Positions 1 through 7,272 are shown, counted from the stretch's first letter. The stretch: DNA of 33,961 nucleotides from Clostridium sp. CAG:567 (GCA_000437855.1 FR902206.1:76371-110331), one strand, 5' to 3'. Notes: a model not told the origin generated them from the letters alone. Program-made: numbers and translations.

Positions 1-157
1 AAGAAGTTGTGTGAGCAACTTTTTGAAGGAAAAGTATTTTATGAGGACATGTTCCTCAGTGGTCACTCTCTATATGCCCTTATGGCATATAAAATGAGAA
101 AATAATTTTCTCATTGACCATAGCTCCTTTAACGAGTTTGATTTATTCAAACTCGTT
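1..157 (+). ncRNA. 3' part of an unidentified structured RNA, cut by the window edge
   Basis: No ORF with a ribosome binding site is seen here, but the stretch folds well by eye. AAGTTG (4-9) pairs with CAACTT (16-21); AAGGA (26-30) can pair with TCCTT (125-129). Inside that, GAGGA (43-47) pairs with TCCTC (53-57), and TGGTCA (60-65) pairs with TGACCA (115-120), enclosing two hairpins: TATATGCC (71-78) with GGCATATA (84-91), and an 11-bp AATGAGAAAAT arm (93-103) with 105-115. A terminator follows directly. The layout fits the 3' end of a stable RNA or a leader ending in an attenuator ahead of thyX. I do not recognise RNase P, 6S, SRP or tmRNA signatures in it. The 5' boundary is outside the window. 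Confidence 0.4.
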
Positions 158-160
158 TTC
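131..160 (+). terminator. Rho-independent terminator after the structured RNA
   Basis: AACGAGTTTG and CAAACTCGTT form a perfect 10-bp stem around a 7-nt loop, followed by a short T-rich tail. It closes the RNA upstream. The thyX promoter lies downstream of it, so thyX does not have to depend on read-through. Confidence 0.75.
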
Positions 161-196
161 TATTGCTATATTAAAATTTCTTTTTTAAAAATTTTC

Positions 197-225
197 TTGT
201 AATATTTTTAATTTTTTGATATAGT
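197..225 (+). promoter_or_regulatory. Predicted sigma-A promoter of thyX
   Basis: TTGTAA (-35) and TATAGT (-10) are separated by exactly 17 bp and lie about 30 bp upstream of the thyX start, in AT-rich DNA after the preceding terminator. This is a sequence match only. Confidence 0.5.
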
Positions 226-255
226 AATTGAAGTAAAAATTGGGAGGGATAATAA

Positions 256-927
256 ATGAGAATAGTAGAACCATGGATAAAAGTAGAAAAAATTGATGGA
301 ATACAAATAATGAAAAAAATAGAAAAAGCTTGTAGAACATGCTATCGCTCAGAAGGAATGGTTTCAGAAGAATCATATAAAAACTTATTAAAAAATTGCT
401 TAAATAAAGGACATGAATCTGTATTAGAACATGAAAAAATTACAGTTAGAATTTATGATGATGTTGGATCATATAAAGACCTAACAAGACATAGACATGC
501 AAGCTTTTCAATAGAGTCAACAAGATATTGCAGTTATGACAAAGATAAATATGGAAATGAAATTGCATTTATTAATCCATCATATATAGAAGATAAAGCA
601 ATATATGAGGAATGGAAAAAAGCAATGCAAGAAATAGAAGTAAGATATATGAGAATGAAAGAATTAGGAGCTACAACAGATATGTGCAGAGAAGTATTAC
701 CTCATTCGGTAGCAGCAGAATATGTTATGACAGCTAATATTAGAGAATGGAAACATATTTTAAGCCTAAGAACAACAAAACATGTACATCCTTCAATAAG
801 ACAAGTACTTATTCCTTTACTAAGATATTTCCAAGAAGAAATGCCAGAAATATTTGCAGATATTGAATATGATAAAGAATTTGATGAAAAATATTATGCT
901 AAAATTATGGTAGATGAAGAACTATAA
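256..927 (+). CDS. thyX: Flavin-dependent thymidylate synthase ThyX
   Basis: This enzyme makes dTMP from dUMP using methylene-tetrahydrofolate as carbon donor and FAD/NADPH as reductant, so folate stays as THF instead of becoming dihydrofolate. The ThyX signature RHR-x7-S is present at residues 78-88 (RHRHASFSIES, followed by TRY), and the conserved REVLP segment lies near residues 145-149. At 223 residues it is a full-length member of the family. The start follows a GGGAGGG Shine-Dalgarno site. It is a single-gene unit with its own promoter and a strong terminator. ThyX is unrelated in fold to ThyA; no thyA gene is seen in this window, though one could lie elsewhere. fhs, in the same folate one-carbon network, is about 12 kb away in a separate operon. 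Confidence 0.97.
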   Translation: MRIVEPWIKVEKIDGIQIMKKIEKACRTCYRSEGMVSEESYKNLLKNCLNKGHESVLEHEKITVRIYDDVGSYKDLTRHRHASFSIESTRYCSYDKDKYGNEIAFINPSYIEDKAIYEEWKKAMQEIEVRYMRMKELGATTDMCREVLPHSVAAEYVMTANIREWKHILSLRTTKHVHPSIRQVLIPLLRYFQEEMPEIFADIEYDKEFDEKYYAKIMVDEEL

Positions 928-942
928 AATGAATTGTTAGAA

Positions 943-988
943 TAACATCAAAAATGCTAACCTATAATGGTTAGCATTTTTGATGTTA
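943..988. terminator. Bidirectional terminator between thyX and the YgjP-like gene
   Basis: A perfect 20-bp inverted repeat (943-962 and 969-988) surrounds the 6-nt loop TATAAT. The arms contain A-rich/T-rich runs, so the hairpin can stop transcription from both of the convergent genes. Confidence 0.9.
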
Positions 989-1007
989 AAAACTAATTGA
1001 GGTTACT

Positions 1008-1706
1008 TTAATATGACAAGCCTTTTAAAATATTTTCGTATTTTTCATAACTTGGCATATATTTAGCAATTATTTTCCAAAAATTCTTAGTGTGAATTTT
1101 ATATTTTATATGACAAAATTCATGCAATACAATGTAGTCAATTACATTTCTATCATATTTAGCTATATTTGAATTAATTGATATTTTTTGTTCGTTGCTA
1201 GAAAAGTGTGCTATAACATTATTAGCTAATTTTTTTATTTCATAATCTTCAGGAGCATATCCAAGAAGTAATCTTGTTTTTTCCATAGCTCGTTCTACTT
1301 CTTGTTCAGCAACTTTTTCATAAAGTTTATCAACTAATATTTTTAAAATTTGAGTAGTTTCTAGTTTTTTGTATTTATTAGGAAGTACTACTTCAATTGT
1401 GCGATTAACTATATTTATACTAGGAGCATTTTGGCTTTTGTAATATAAACGTACTTGATGAGCAGAACCTAAAATTACAATACTACCTTTGTCAGAATAT
1501 ACTCGATTTTGTTCTTGATATTCTTCAATTTTATTTAGAATCCATTGTCTTTTTTCTTCAATAATTGTTTGAATTTGTTTTCTAGAAAAATACCATGGAG
1601 CATTAACTACAACTTCTCCACCATCAACCGCAACATAGCAATTTGAGCTTATTTCCTTATTTACTGTATATGAGATTACATTATTTCTAGTTTTTAAGAT
1701 GTTCAT
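1008..1706 (-). CDS. YgjP-like (DUF45) zinc metallopeptidase
   Basis: Predicted soluble zinc metallopeptidase of the YgjP/WLM-like group, 232 residues. The C-terminal half carries the zinc site: HEFCH (HExxH) at residues 195-199 and a third histidine at 205 in the segment HTKNFW, as is usual for this family (HExxH...H-x-x-x-F/W). The N-terminal half is the usual beta-rich YgjP region. No signal peptide or membrane segment is seen. A TTG codon lies 15 bases upstream in frame, but the GGAGGT ribosome site falls between that TTG and the ATG used here, so the ATG is the better start. It is monocistronic, with a strong promoter overlapped by LexA-like sequences. The substrates of bacterial YgjP proteins are not well defined, so the cellular role is open; the link to DNA damage is inferred from the promoter only. 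Confidence 0.85.
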   Translation of the reverse strand: MNILKTRNNVISYTVNKEISSNCYVAVDGGEVVVNAPWYFSRKQIQTIIEEKRQWILNKIEEYQEQNRVYSDKGSIVILGSAHQVRLYYKSQNAPSINIVNRTIEVVLPNKYKKLETTQILKILVDKLYEKVAEQEVERAMEKTRLLLGYAPEDYEIKKLANNVIAHFSSNEQKISINSNIAKYDRNVIDYIVLHEFCHIKYKIHTKNFWKIIAKYMPSYEKYENILKGLSY

Positions 1707-1735
1707 AATTAATACCTCCAAATAGAATATATTCC

Positions 1736-1783
1736 CGAATCAATGTTCGTATATAGTATACAAAAATATGTTCGCTTTGTCAA
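1736..1783 (-). promoter_or_regulatory. Sigma-A promoter with LexA-like operators, driving the YgjP-like gene
   Basis: Read on the minus strand, TTGACA (1783-1778) and TATACT (1760-1755) are 17 bp apart, close to an ideal promoter. Just downstream of the -10 box is CGAACATTGATTCG (1749-1736), one mismatch from the Gram-positive LexA consensus CGAAC-N4-GTTCG. A second, weaker copy, CGAACATATTTTTG (two mismatches), lies inside the spacer. Two boxes overlapping a promoter are what a LexA-repressed SOS gene would look like. No lexA gene is in the window, and binding is inferred. Confidence 0.6.
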
Positions 1784-1910
1784 GAGAAAAAATAAAAAAT
1801 AATACAAAAATTATTTTTAGCTTTATATTTTAAAAAATATAAAATTAGTGTATAATAACTGAAGAAAAAAAATAAAATGTATATAAAACTAGTGAGGAGG
1901 CGATGAAAAA

Positions 1911-2753
1911 ATGTATGATGTGATAGTAATTGGAAGTGGACCTTCAGGAATTACAGCAGCTATTTATGCTAAAAGAAGAAATTTGTCTACATTAGTTATA
2001 TCAAAAGGAAATGGATCTCTTGAAAAAGCAGAGAAAATAGATAATTATTATGGATTTGCAAACGGAATATCCGGAAAAAAACTATATGAAAATGGATTGA
2101 ATCAAGCTGTAAATTTAGGTGTAGAAATAGTACAAGATGAGGTAATAAACATTGAATATAAAGATTGTTTTACAATAGAAACAATAAATTCTAAATATAA
2201 TGCTAGATCAGTAATATTAGCAACTGGAACAAATAGAAATATTCCTAATATAAAAGGCATAAAAGAATTTGAAGGCAAAGGTGTAAGTTATTGTGCAATA
2301 TGTGACTCGTTTTTCTACAAAGAAAAAGATGTAGCTGTATTAGGAGAAGGAAATTATGCAATACATGAATTTGAAACATTAAAACCTGTTGTAAATTCTG
2401 TAACTATATTTACAAATGGAAACAGAATAATTGAAAATAGAAGCAATGGATTAAAAGTAAATGATAAAAAAATAAGAGAGTTCAGGGGAAATGGCAAGCT
2501 TGAAGAAGTAGAATTTGAAGACAATACAAAACAAAAAATAAGTGGTGTATTTGTTGCAGTTGGAACTGCATCAAGTACAGATATAGCAAGAAAAATAGGC
2601 GCTAGAATTGAAAATAATAATATTGTTGTGAATGAGAATATGGAAACAACAGTACCAGGCTTGTTTGCATGTGGAGATTGTACAGGTGGATTACTTCAAA
2701 TATCTAAAGCTATATATGAAGGAACAAAAGCAGGTTTGGCTGTACTTAAATAA
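1911..2753 (+). CDS. Thioredoxin reductase-like flavoprotein lacking NADPH-site motifs (FFTR-like)
   Basis: A two-domain flavoprotein of the TrxB family that should reduce the thioredoxin encoded next to it. The N-terminal FAD motif GSGPSG is at residues 8-13, the redox-active pair C128-A-I-C131 follows, and the C-terminal FAD segment FACGDC is at 252-257. The second nucleotide-binding region is degenerate: GEGNYA (145-150) stands where NADPH enzymes have GGGxSA, and the HRRxxxRA motif that binds the 2'-phosphate is absent (TIFTNGNRI instead). At 280 residues it is shorter than typical TrxB (about 310). Pyridine-nucleotide-independent, ferredoxin-linked thioredoxin reductases (FFTR) of clostridia share these losses, so I infer that type; a deazaflavin-type relative is another option. 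The ATG follows GGAGG, and trxA starts 21 bases downstream. A TATAAT (1851-1856) lies upstream, with no clear -35. Confidence 0.85.
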   Translation: MYDVIVIGSGPSGITAAIYAKRRNLSTLVISKGNGSLEKAEKIDNYYGFANGISGKKLYENGLNQAVNLGVEIVQDEVINIEYKDCFTIETINSKYNARSVILATGTNRNIPNIKGIKEFEGKGVSYCAICDSFFYKEKDVAVLGEGNYAIHEFETLKPVVNSVTIFTNGNRIIENRSNGLKVNDKKIREFRGNGKLEEVEFEDNTKQKISGVFVAVGTASSTDIARKIGARIENNNIVVNENMETTVPGLFACGDCTGGLLQISKAIYEGTKAGLAVLK

Positions 2754-2774
2754 AAGAGTTAGGAGGAAAATAAA

Positions 2775-3083
2775 GTGAGTGTAATAGAGTTAAATAAAGA
2801 TAATTTTGAAAAAGAAGTAATGGAGGCAGAAGTACCAGTTTTGATAGATTTTTGGGCTAATTGGTGTGGACCATGTAGAATGATGTCTCCAGTAATAGAT
2901 AAAATTGCAGAAGAAATGGGAGATAAAGTAAAGGTATGCAAAGTAAATGTAGACGAAAATCATGAATTAGCAGAAAAATATGAAATAATGACAATTCCAG
3001 CATTTATAATTGTAAAAAATGGTGCTGAAACAGGAAGAACAATAGGAGTTCAACCAAAGGAAGATATATTAAAACTTATATAA
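2775..3083 (+). CDS. trxA: Thioredoxin
   Basis: Small soluble thiol-disulfide oxidoreductase, 102 residues, the normal size. The active site WCGPC is at residues 30-34, inside the classic FWANWCGPCRMM context, and the cis-proline that faces it is in the segment MTIPAF (P75). Translation starts at a GTG codon preceded by an AGGAGG site about 8 bases upstream. It lies directly behind the reductase-like gene and is almost certainly co-transcribed with it, so the two are likely redox partners. The next gene has its own promoter only a few bases after the stop codon, and no separate terminator hairpin is obvious between them. Confidence 0.96.
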   Translation: MSVIELNKDNFEKEVMEAEVPVLIDFWANWCGPCRMMSPVIDKIAEEMGDKVKVCKVNVDENHELAEKYEIMTIPAFIIVKNGAETGRTIGVQPKEDILKLI

Positions 3084-3089
3084 AACTAC

Positions 3090-3118
3090 TTGACACTTAT
3101 GTTAACAGCGAGTATAAT
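3090..3118 (+). promoter_or_regulatory. Sigma-A promoter of the thrS leader
   Basis: TTGACA and TATAAT are perfect consensus boxes with a 17-bp spacer, and they lie just upstream of the T-box leader. This is one of the strongest promoter matches in the window. Confidence 0.85.
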
Positions 3119-3132
3119 AAGATATAGTTTAA

Positions 3133-3354
3133 AAAATAAAGACAAGAATGAGACAAAGTAAAATCAAGGTTGTTGAAAGAGAGAGTTGGTCACCGGCTGA
3201 AAACCAACTTAAATAAACTGATTTGAAAAACTACCTCATTGGTTCCTAGTTAAAAGCTAGGCGTATATCTGCGTTAAAGAGTAATTAAGTAAAAAATAGG
3301 ATGGAACCGTGTATATAAGCACTCCTAAAGTAGCAATACTTTGGGAGTGCTTTT
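3133..3354 (+). promoter_or_regulatory. T-box riboswitch (threonine, ACC specifier) with terminator
   Basis: The leader shows T-box features in order. Stem I is closed by AATGAG with CTCATT (3235-3240); an AGTA motif lies on the 5' side of the specifier loop, and ACC, a threonine codon, sits at 3233-3235 on the 3' side. The T-box sequence TGGAACC (3302-3308), which pairs with the acceptor end of uncharged tRNA, comes next. The terminator stem AAGCACTCCTAAAG (3317-3330) with CTTTGGGAGTGCTT (3339-3352) and a T-run follows. When tRNA-Thr is uncharged it should stabilise the antiterminator and allow thrS transcription. The 5' limit is approximate. Confidence 0.9.
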
Positions 3355-3365
3355 GTATTGCTATT

Positions 3366-3473
3366 AAGTGTGCCAATGGGGACGGAGATTTTTGGCACAT
3401 TCTAATTACTAAAAAAATAATTAAAAATAAATTTGTAAATGTGCCAAAAATCTCCGTCCCCATTGGCACACTT
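3366..3473. repeat. REP-like palindromic element (36-bp perfect inverted repeat) in the thrS leader
   Basis: Two 36-bp arms (3366-3401 and 3438-3473) are exact reverse complements, separated by a 36-bp AT-rich centre. Each arm can also form its own hairpin, because it begins with GTGCCAA and ends with TTGGCAC around a core containing GGGGACGG. Short hairpins with this GGGACGG-type core are, from memory, scattered in Firmicutes genomes and linked to Y1/IS200-like (RAYT) transposases. The element lies after the T-box terminator and before the thrS ribosome site, so it is transcribed in the thrS mRNA 5' region. No transposase gene is nearby. Confidence 0.85.
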
Positions 3474-3497
3474 TTAAATAATAAAGGAGGAGAAACT

Positions 3498-5414
3498 ATG
3501 GTAAAAGTAGAATTAAAAGACGGTTCTGAAATAGAAGTAAACGAAGGAGCTTCTGTTTTAGAGGTTGCAAAAAAAATAAGTGAAGGTTTAGCAAGAAATG
3601 CTATGGCCGCAAGAATCGATGGAGAGGTAAAAGATTTACGTACTTTAATTGAAAAAGATTGTAAATTAGAAATTTTAACATTTGATGATTTAGATGGTAA
3701 AAAAGCATATTGGCATACAACATCTCACATTATGGCACAGGCTATAAAAAGACTATATGGAGATAATGCAAAATTAACAATTGGTCCTTCTATTGATAAC
3801 GGATTCTATTATGATTTTGATGTGGAAAAGCCATTCACAGAAGAAGATTTAGCTAAAATTGAAGAGGAAATGAAGAAGATTGTTAAAGAAGATTTACCAA
3901 TTACAAGATATACTCTTTCAAGAGAAGAAGCTATTAAGTTAATGAAAGATAGAAAAGAGCCATATAAAGTAGAACTAATTGAAGAATTACCAGAAGACGA
4001 AGAAATTAGTTTTTATGATCAAGGTGAATTTAAAGAATTATGTGCAGGACCACATATTATGAGCACAGGTCCAGTAAAAGCATTTAAATTATTACATTCA
4101 TCAGCTTCATACTGGAGAGGAGACGAAACAAAACAAACTCTTCAAAGAATTTATGGTATAGCATTTCCTAAAGCAAGTATGCTAGAAGAATATTTACACA
4201 TGTTAGAAGAAGCTAAAAAAAGAGATCACCGTAAATTAGGAAAAGAATTAGATTTATTCTTCTTTGATGAAACTGCACCAGGTATGGCATATTGGATGCC
4301 AAAAGGCTTTACAATGATGAATATACTTATAGACATTTGGAGAAAAGAACATAAAAAAAGAGGATATCAAGAATTTTCTGGTCCACAATTAAACAGCAGT
4401 ATTTTATGGAAAACATCAGGACATTGGGATCATTACAAAGATGATATGTTTGTTTTAATAGATAGTGATGGAAAAGAACAGGCTTTAAAACCAATGAACT
4501 GTCCAAACTCTATTAAAATTTATCAAAGCAAATTAAGAAGTTACAAAGACTTACCTTTAAGATTTAGTGATATAGATGTTATACATCGTAACGAAAAATC
4601 TGGACAATTAAATGGTTTATTCCGTGTAAGAATGTTTAGACAAGATGATTCACACAACTATGTTATGGAATCACAAATTAAAGAGGAAATTAAAAACATT
4701 CTTGAAATTGCTAAAAAACTATATAACATATTTGGACTAGATTTCATATTAACATTATCTACTAGACCAGAAGATTATATTGGAGACATCAATTTATGGA
4801 ATAAAGCAGAAGCGGACTTAAAAGATGTATTAGATGAAATATGTGGTAAAGACAACTATCGTGTAAATGAAGGTGATGGAGCTTTCTATGGTCCAAAAAT
4901 TGATATTAAAATGAAAGACTGTTTAGGAAGAGAATGGCAAATGGGAACAGTACAAGTAGATTTCCAATTACCATTAAGATTTAATTTATCATACATTGAT
5001 TCAGACGGAGAAAAGAAAACACCAATTATGCTACATAGAGCATTGTTTGGTTCATTTGAAAGATTTATTGGCATTTTAACAGAACATTATGCAGGTGCAT
5101 TTCCAACATGGTTATCACCAGTACAAGTAAAAATATTACCAATAGCAGATAGCCATAAAGAATATGCTGAAAAGGTTCTAGAAGAATTAGACAACAATGG
5201 AATTCGTGCAGAACTTGATGAAAGACAAGAAAAAATTGGTTACAAAATTAGAGAAGCACAACTTCAAAAAATTCCATATATGTTAATTATTGGAGATAAA
5301 GAAGTAGAAGCAAATGCCGTAGGAGTTCGTTCAAGATCAGATGGTGACATTGGAGCAATGGGACTAGAAGACTTTATATCAAAAATTAAAAAAGAAGTAG
5401 AAGAATATAAATAA
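3498..5414 (+). CDS. thrS: Threonyl-tRNA synthetase
   Basis: Class II aminoacyl-tRNA synthetase that charges tRNA-Thr and edits mischarged serine. It has 638 residues, typical for the bacterial enzyme. Domains in order: N-terminal TGS domain (about 1-62); the editing domain with HTTSH (73-77) and the CAGPH motif; the catalytic core with the zinc/active-site segments MNCPNS, HRNEKSG and FRVRMFRQDDSH, and the motif 3 segment LHRALFGSFERF; and a C-terminal anticodon-binding domain (about 535-638). The ATG follows AAAGGAGG with normal spacing. An open frame extends upstream through the T-box terminator and palindrome but has no ribosome site and is leader RNA. Expression is expected to be controlled by the threonine T-box. 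Confidence 0.98.
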   Translation: MVKVELKDGSEIEVNEGASVLEVAKKISEGLARNAMAARIDGEVKDLRTLIEKDCKLEILTFDDLDGKKAYWHTTSHIMAQAIKRLYGDNAKLTIGPSIDNGFYYDFDVEKPFTEEDLAKIEEEMKKIVKEDLPITRYTLSREEAIKLMKDRKEPYKVELIEELPEDEEISFYDQGEFKELCAGPHIMSTGPVKAFKLLHSSASYWRGDETKQTLQRIYGIAFPKASMLEEYLHMLEEAKKRDHRKLGKELDLFFFDETAPGMAYWMPKGFTMMNILIDIWRKEHKKRGYQEFSGPQLNSSILWKTSGHWDHYKDDMFVLIDSDGKEQALKPMNCPNSIKIYQSKLRSYKDLPLRFSDIDVIHRNEKSGQLNGLFRVRMFRQDDSHNYVMESQIKEEIKNILEIAKKLYNIFGLDFILTLSTRPEDYIGDINLWNKAEADLKDVLDEICGKDNYRVNEGDGAFYGPKIDIKMKDCLGREWQMGTVQVDFQLPLRFNLSYIDSDGEKKTPIMLHRALFGSFERFIGILTEHYAGAFPTWLSPVQVKILPIADSHKEYAEKVLEELDNNGIRAELDERQEKIGYKIREAQLQKIPYMLIIGDKEVEANAVGVRSRSDGDIGAMGLEDFISKIKKEVEEYK

Positions 5415-5419
5415 AAATG

Positions 5420-5463
5420 TATAAGAGGCATAGTTAGAGTAATGCCTCTTATATTACATTTTT
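5420..5463 (+). terminator. thrS terminator
   Basis: TATAAGAGGCAT (5420-5431) and ATGCCTCTTATA (5442-5453) form a perfect 12-bp stem with a 10-nt loop. The stem can extend imperfectly into flanking A- and T-rich sequence and ends in a T-run. Confidence 0.88.
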
Positions 5464-5693
5464 GTTACAAAAATATTAAAAGTTTGTAACAAAAATATCA
5501 AATCTAACCAGATATATTGAGAAAAAAACAACAAAACCTTACAGAGAGTAAGAAAAAAGAAACATAAATAAAAAATATTGCTTAACAATACAATAAGGCA
5601 ATATAAAATCTTGTTTACTTTTGGGCGAAAATATAGTAACTTTAAGTAAAAGATCTTGAATAGTATAAACTATAGAAGGAGAGTAAGAAACGT
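5464..5693 (+). other. Leader/intergenic region before the pseudopilin-like gene
   Basis: No gene is seen. The DNA contains near-duplicate segments (TTTGTTACAAAAATAT and TTTGTAACAAAAATAT), a small hairpin CTTAC/GTAAG near 5539-5553, a bulged hairpin ATATTGCTTA (5575-5584) with TAAGGCAATAT (5594-5604), and an inverted repeat TTTACTT (5614-5620) with AAGTAAA (5644-5650). AAGGAGAG near 5677-5683 is the ribosome site of the next gene. No convincing sigma-A promoter was found. Confidence 0.4.
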
Positions 5694-7007
5694 ATGAAAA
5701 AGGTTGGCGAGAATAAAGGTATTACTATGATTGTATTAGTAGTAACTATTGCAATAATGCTAATATTAGCTGGAGTGACAATATCTACGGTATTTGGTGA
5801 TGAAGGCTTAATAAAACAAAGTAAAGAATTAGCTAAACAAACGGAATCATCTATAGAAGGTGACAATAATGATGTTAATTCATTAATAAATGAATTAAAT
5901 TCTTTAATGCAAACACAAGCAGGAGTTGGACAAAAAGGAATTACTGTTTGGAACAATGGAAAGGCTACAATTGAGTTAGAAGCAATTAATATAAGTGATG
6001 AAAATTATGAAATACAGTGGCAAAAAAACGGAACAGCTGGCACATGGACAGTAGGAACTACAGTTACTAATTTGATTAGCGGAGACAAAGTATATGCAAA
6101 ATTAGTGTCGGATAGTTATGGGGAGCTAGAAGCAGTAATAAATATATTAGACACAATAAAACCAACAATAACTATTGAAAAAGCTGAGAAAACTGCTAAT
6201 AGTATAAGTGTAACAGTATCAAGTAGAGACTTGGAATCAGGAATGCCATCTAGTCCAACATATACGTATTGTATAAAGAAATCATCTGATGTTTTATATG
6301 GTGAAACAATTGATACACAAAAAACAACTACAACTTCAACAACTTGTGCATTTACAGGACTACTTGAAGGTCAATCTTACGATATAAAAGTAACAGCAAC
6401 AGATGTTGCAGGAAATGAAGGAATGGCAACTATAACTAATGTAATTACAACTGGTAGTAGCAGTGGAGGAGGAACTATATTCCAAGGAACTGTAACAGCA
6501 GGAGAACCTGTTTGGAATAAGGGAACATGTTCAATAGAGCTAATTACTAACCCAAACTTAAGCATAAAATATAAGGTTAATACTTTAAGTGGAGATTATA
6601 AAGATTATACTGGTGCTATTTCAGGGTTAAAACATGGTGCTAAAATATATGCAGTAGCAACAGATGGAACAAATTATGGAAATGTTAGTACAATTAATGT
6701 AGAAGATACAAAAGCTCCTGTAATTAAAGAAATACAAACAGAAGTAACGTATGGAGCAAAAACAACACAAGGTACAAAAGTAACAATCAAAATTGGTGTA
6801 ATAGCTACTGATGAAGAAACAGGTATAAAAGAATATGAATATTATTTAAGTACAGGTGGAGAATATGCTTTAATTGATAAAAATGATCTTGCAACAGCAT
6901 CAGGAAGTGTATTAATTAATGCTGAAAGCATAACAAACAATTCAGTAAAAGTCGTTGTAAAAGACAATGCGGGAAATATTACAACACAACATGAAATGGT
7001 AAAATAA
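5694..7007 (+). CDS. Pseudopilin-like surface protein with Ig/Fn3-like domains
   Basis: A 437-residue protein of unknown specific role. Its N-terminus looks like a type IV prepilin: short basic leader, a KGITM site (K8-G9), then a hydrophobic helix (about 10-33) and an amphipathic stretch. The usual Glu at +5 of the mature protein is missing, as in many clostridial pilin-like surface proteins. The rest is beta-sandwich-like: a region around 75-150, then an Fn3/Ig-like segment introduced by DTIKPTITI and ending in TDVAGNEG, a Ser/Gly linker (about 254-262), and further modules beginning with DTKAPVIKE and ending in KDNAGN. These repeats suggest an extracellular adhesin-like or pilus-associated function. 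An A24 prepilin peptidase is encoded about 9 kb away and could cleave it. The gene stands alone with a good ribosome site and a downstream terminator. Confidence 0.7.
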   Translation: MKKVGENKGITMIVLVVTIAIMLILAGVTISTVFGDEGLIKQSKELAKQTESSIEGDNNDVNSLINELNSLMQTQAGVGQKGITVWNNGKATIELEAINISDENYEIQWQKNGTAGTWTVGTTVTNLISGDKVYAKLVSDSYGELEAVINILDTIKPTITIEKAEKTANSISVTVSSRDLESGMPSSPTYTYCIKKSSDVLYGETIDTQKTTTTSTTCAFTGLLEGQSYDIKVTATDVAGNEGMATITNVITTGSSSGGGTIFQGTVTAGEPVWNKGTCSIELITNPNLSIKYKVNTLSGDYKDYTGAISGLKHGAKIYAVATDGTNYGNVSTINVEDTKAPVIKEIQTEVTYGAKTTQGTKVTIKIGVIATDEETGIKEYEYYLSTGGEYALIDKNDLATASGSVLINAESITNNSVKVVVKDNAGNITTQHEMVK

Positions 7008-7031
7008 AGTAAACATTTAATGCAAAGTAAT

Positions 7032-7074
7032 AAAATAAATGTAGACACAAAAAGTGTTTACATTTATTTTTTAA
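7032..7074 (+). terminator. Terminator after the pseudopilin-like gene
   Basis: AAAATAAATGTA (7032-7043) pairs with TACATTTATTTT (7059-7070), and the stem continues inward with ACAC/GTGT. A T-run ends the hairpin. From here to the next promoter (7075-7211) I see no supported gene. Confidence 0.85.
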
Positions 7075-7211
7075 TAAATAAATGGAGAAATTTTTTGTAG
7101 ATAAAAAAGCGGTAAAAACAGTTATTAGTCTAAAGAAGATAGAACGATTTGAGTATGAAAATATGAAATATAACATTATATAATTTAAAAGACAAACAAA
7201 GGTTTTGTGTA

Positions 7212-7240
7212 TTGATAAATTAATTTTAGTATGTTAAAAT
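7212..7240 (+). promoter_or_regulatory. Predicted promoter of the HAD nucleotidase gene
   Basis: TTGATA and TAAAAT are separated by 17 bp and lie about 33 bp upstream of the start codon, after the preceding terminator. Confidence 0.6.
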
Positions 7241-7272
7241 TAAAACCTATAAAAAATAAGGAGTGAAGAAAA

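Noticed and set aside
185..376. Minus-strand ORF over the start of thyX
   Set aside because: Shadow of a real gene; hydrophobic low-complexity product and no start signal.
3309..3497. Upstream in-frame extension of thrS
   Set aside because: It runs through the T-box terminator and the palindrome, has no ribosome site, and the ATG at 3498 follows AAAGGAGG.
5461..5499. Near-duplicate TTTGTTACAAAAATAT / TTTGTAACAAAAATAT segments, considered as an operator or small array
   Set aside because: Only two copies, imperfect and AT-rich; not enough to call a repeat or a binding site.
7082..7183. A 33-codon ORF (MEKFFVDKKAVK...) between the pseudopilin-like gene and the nucleotidase gene
   Set aside because: No ribosome binding site or promoter is seen before it, and it starts right after a terminator; probably chance in AT-rich DNA.
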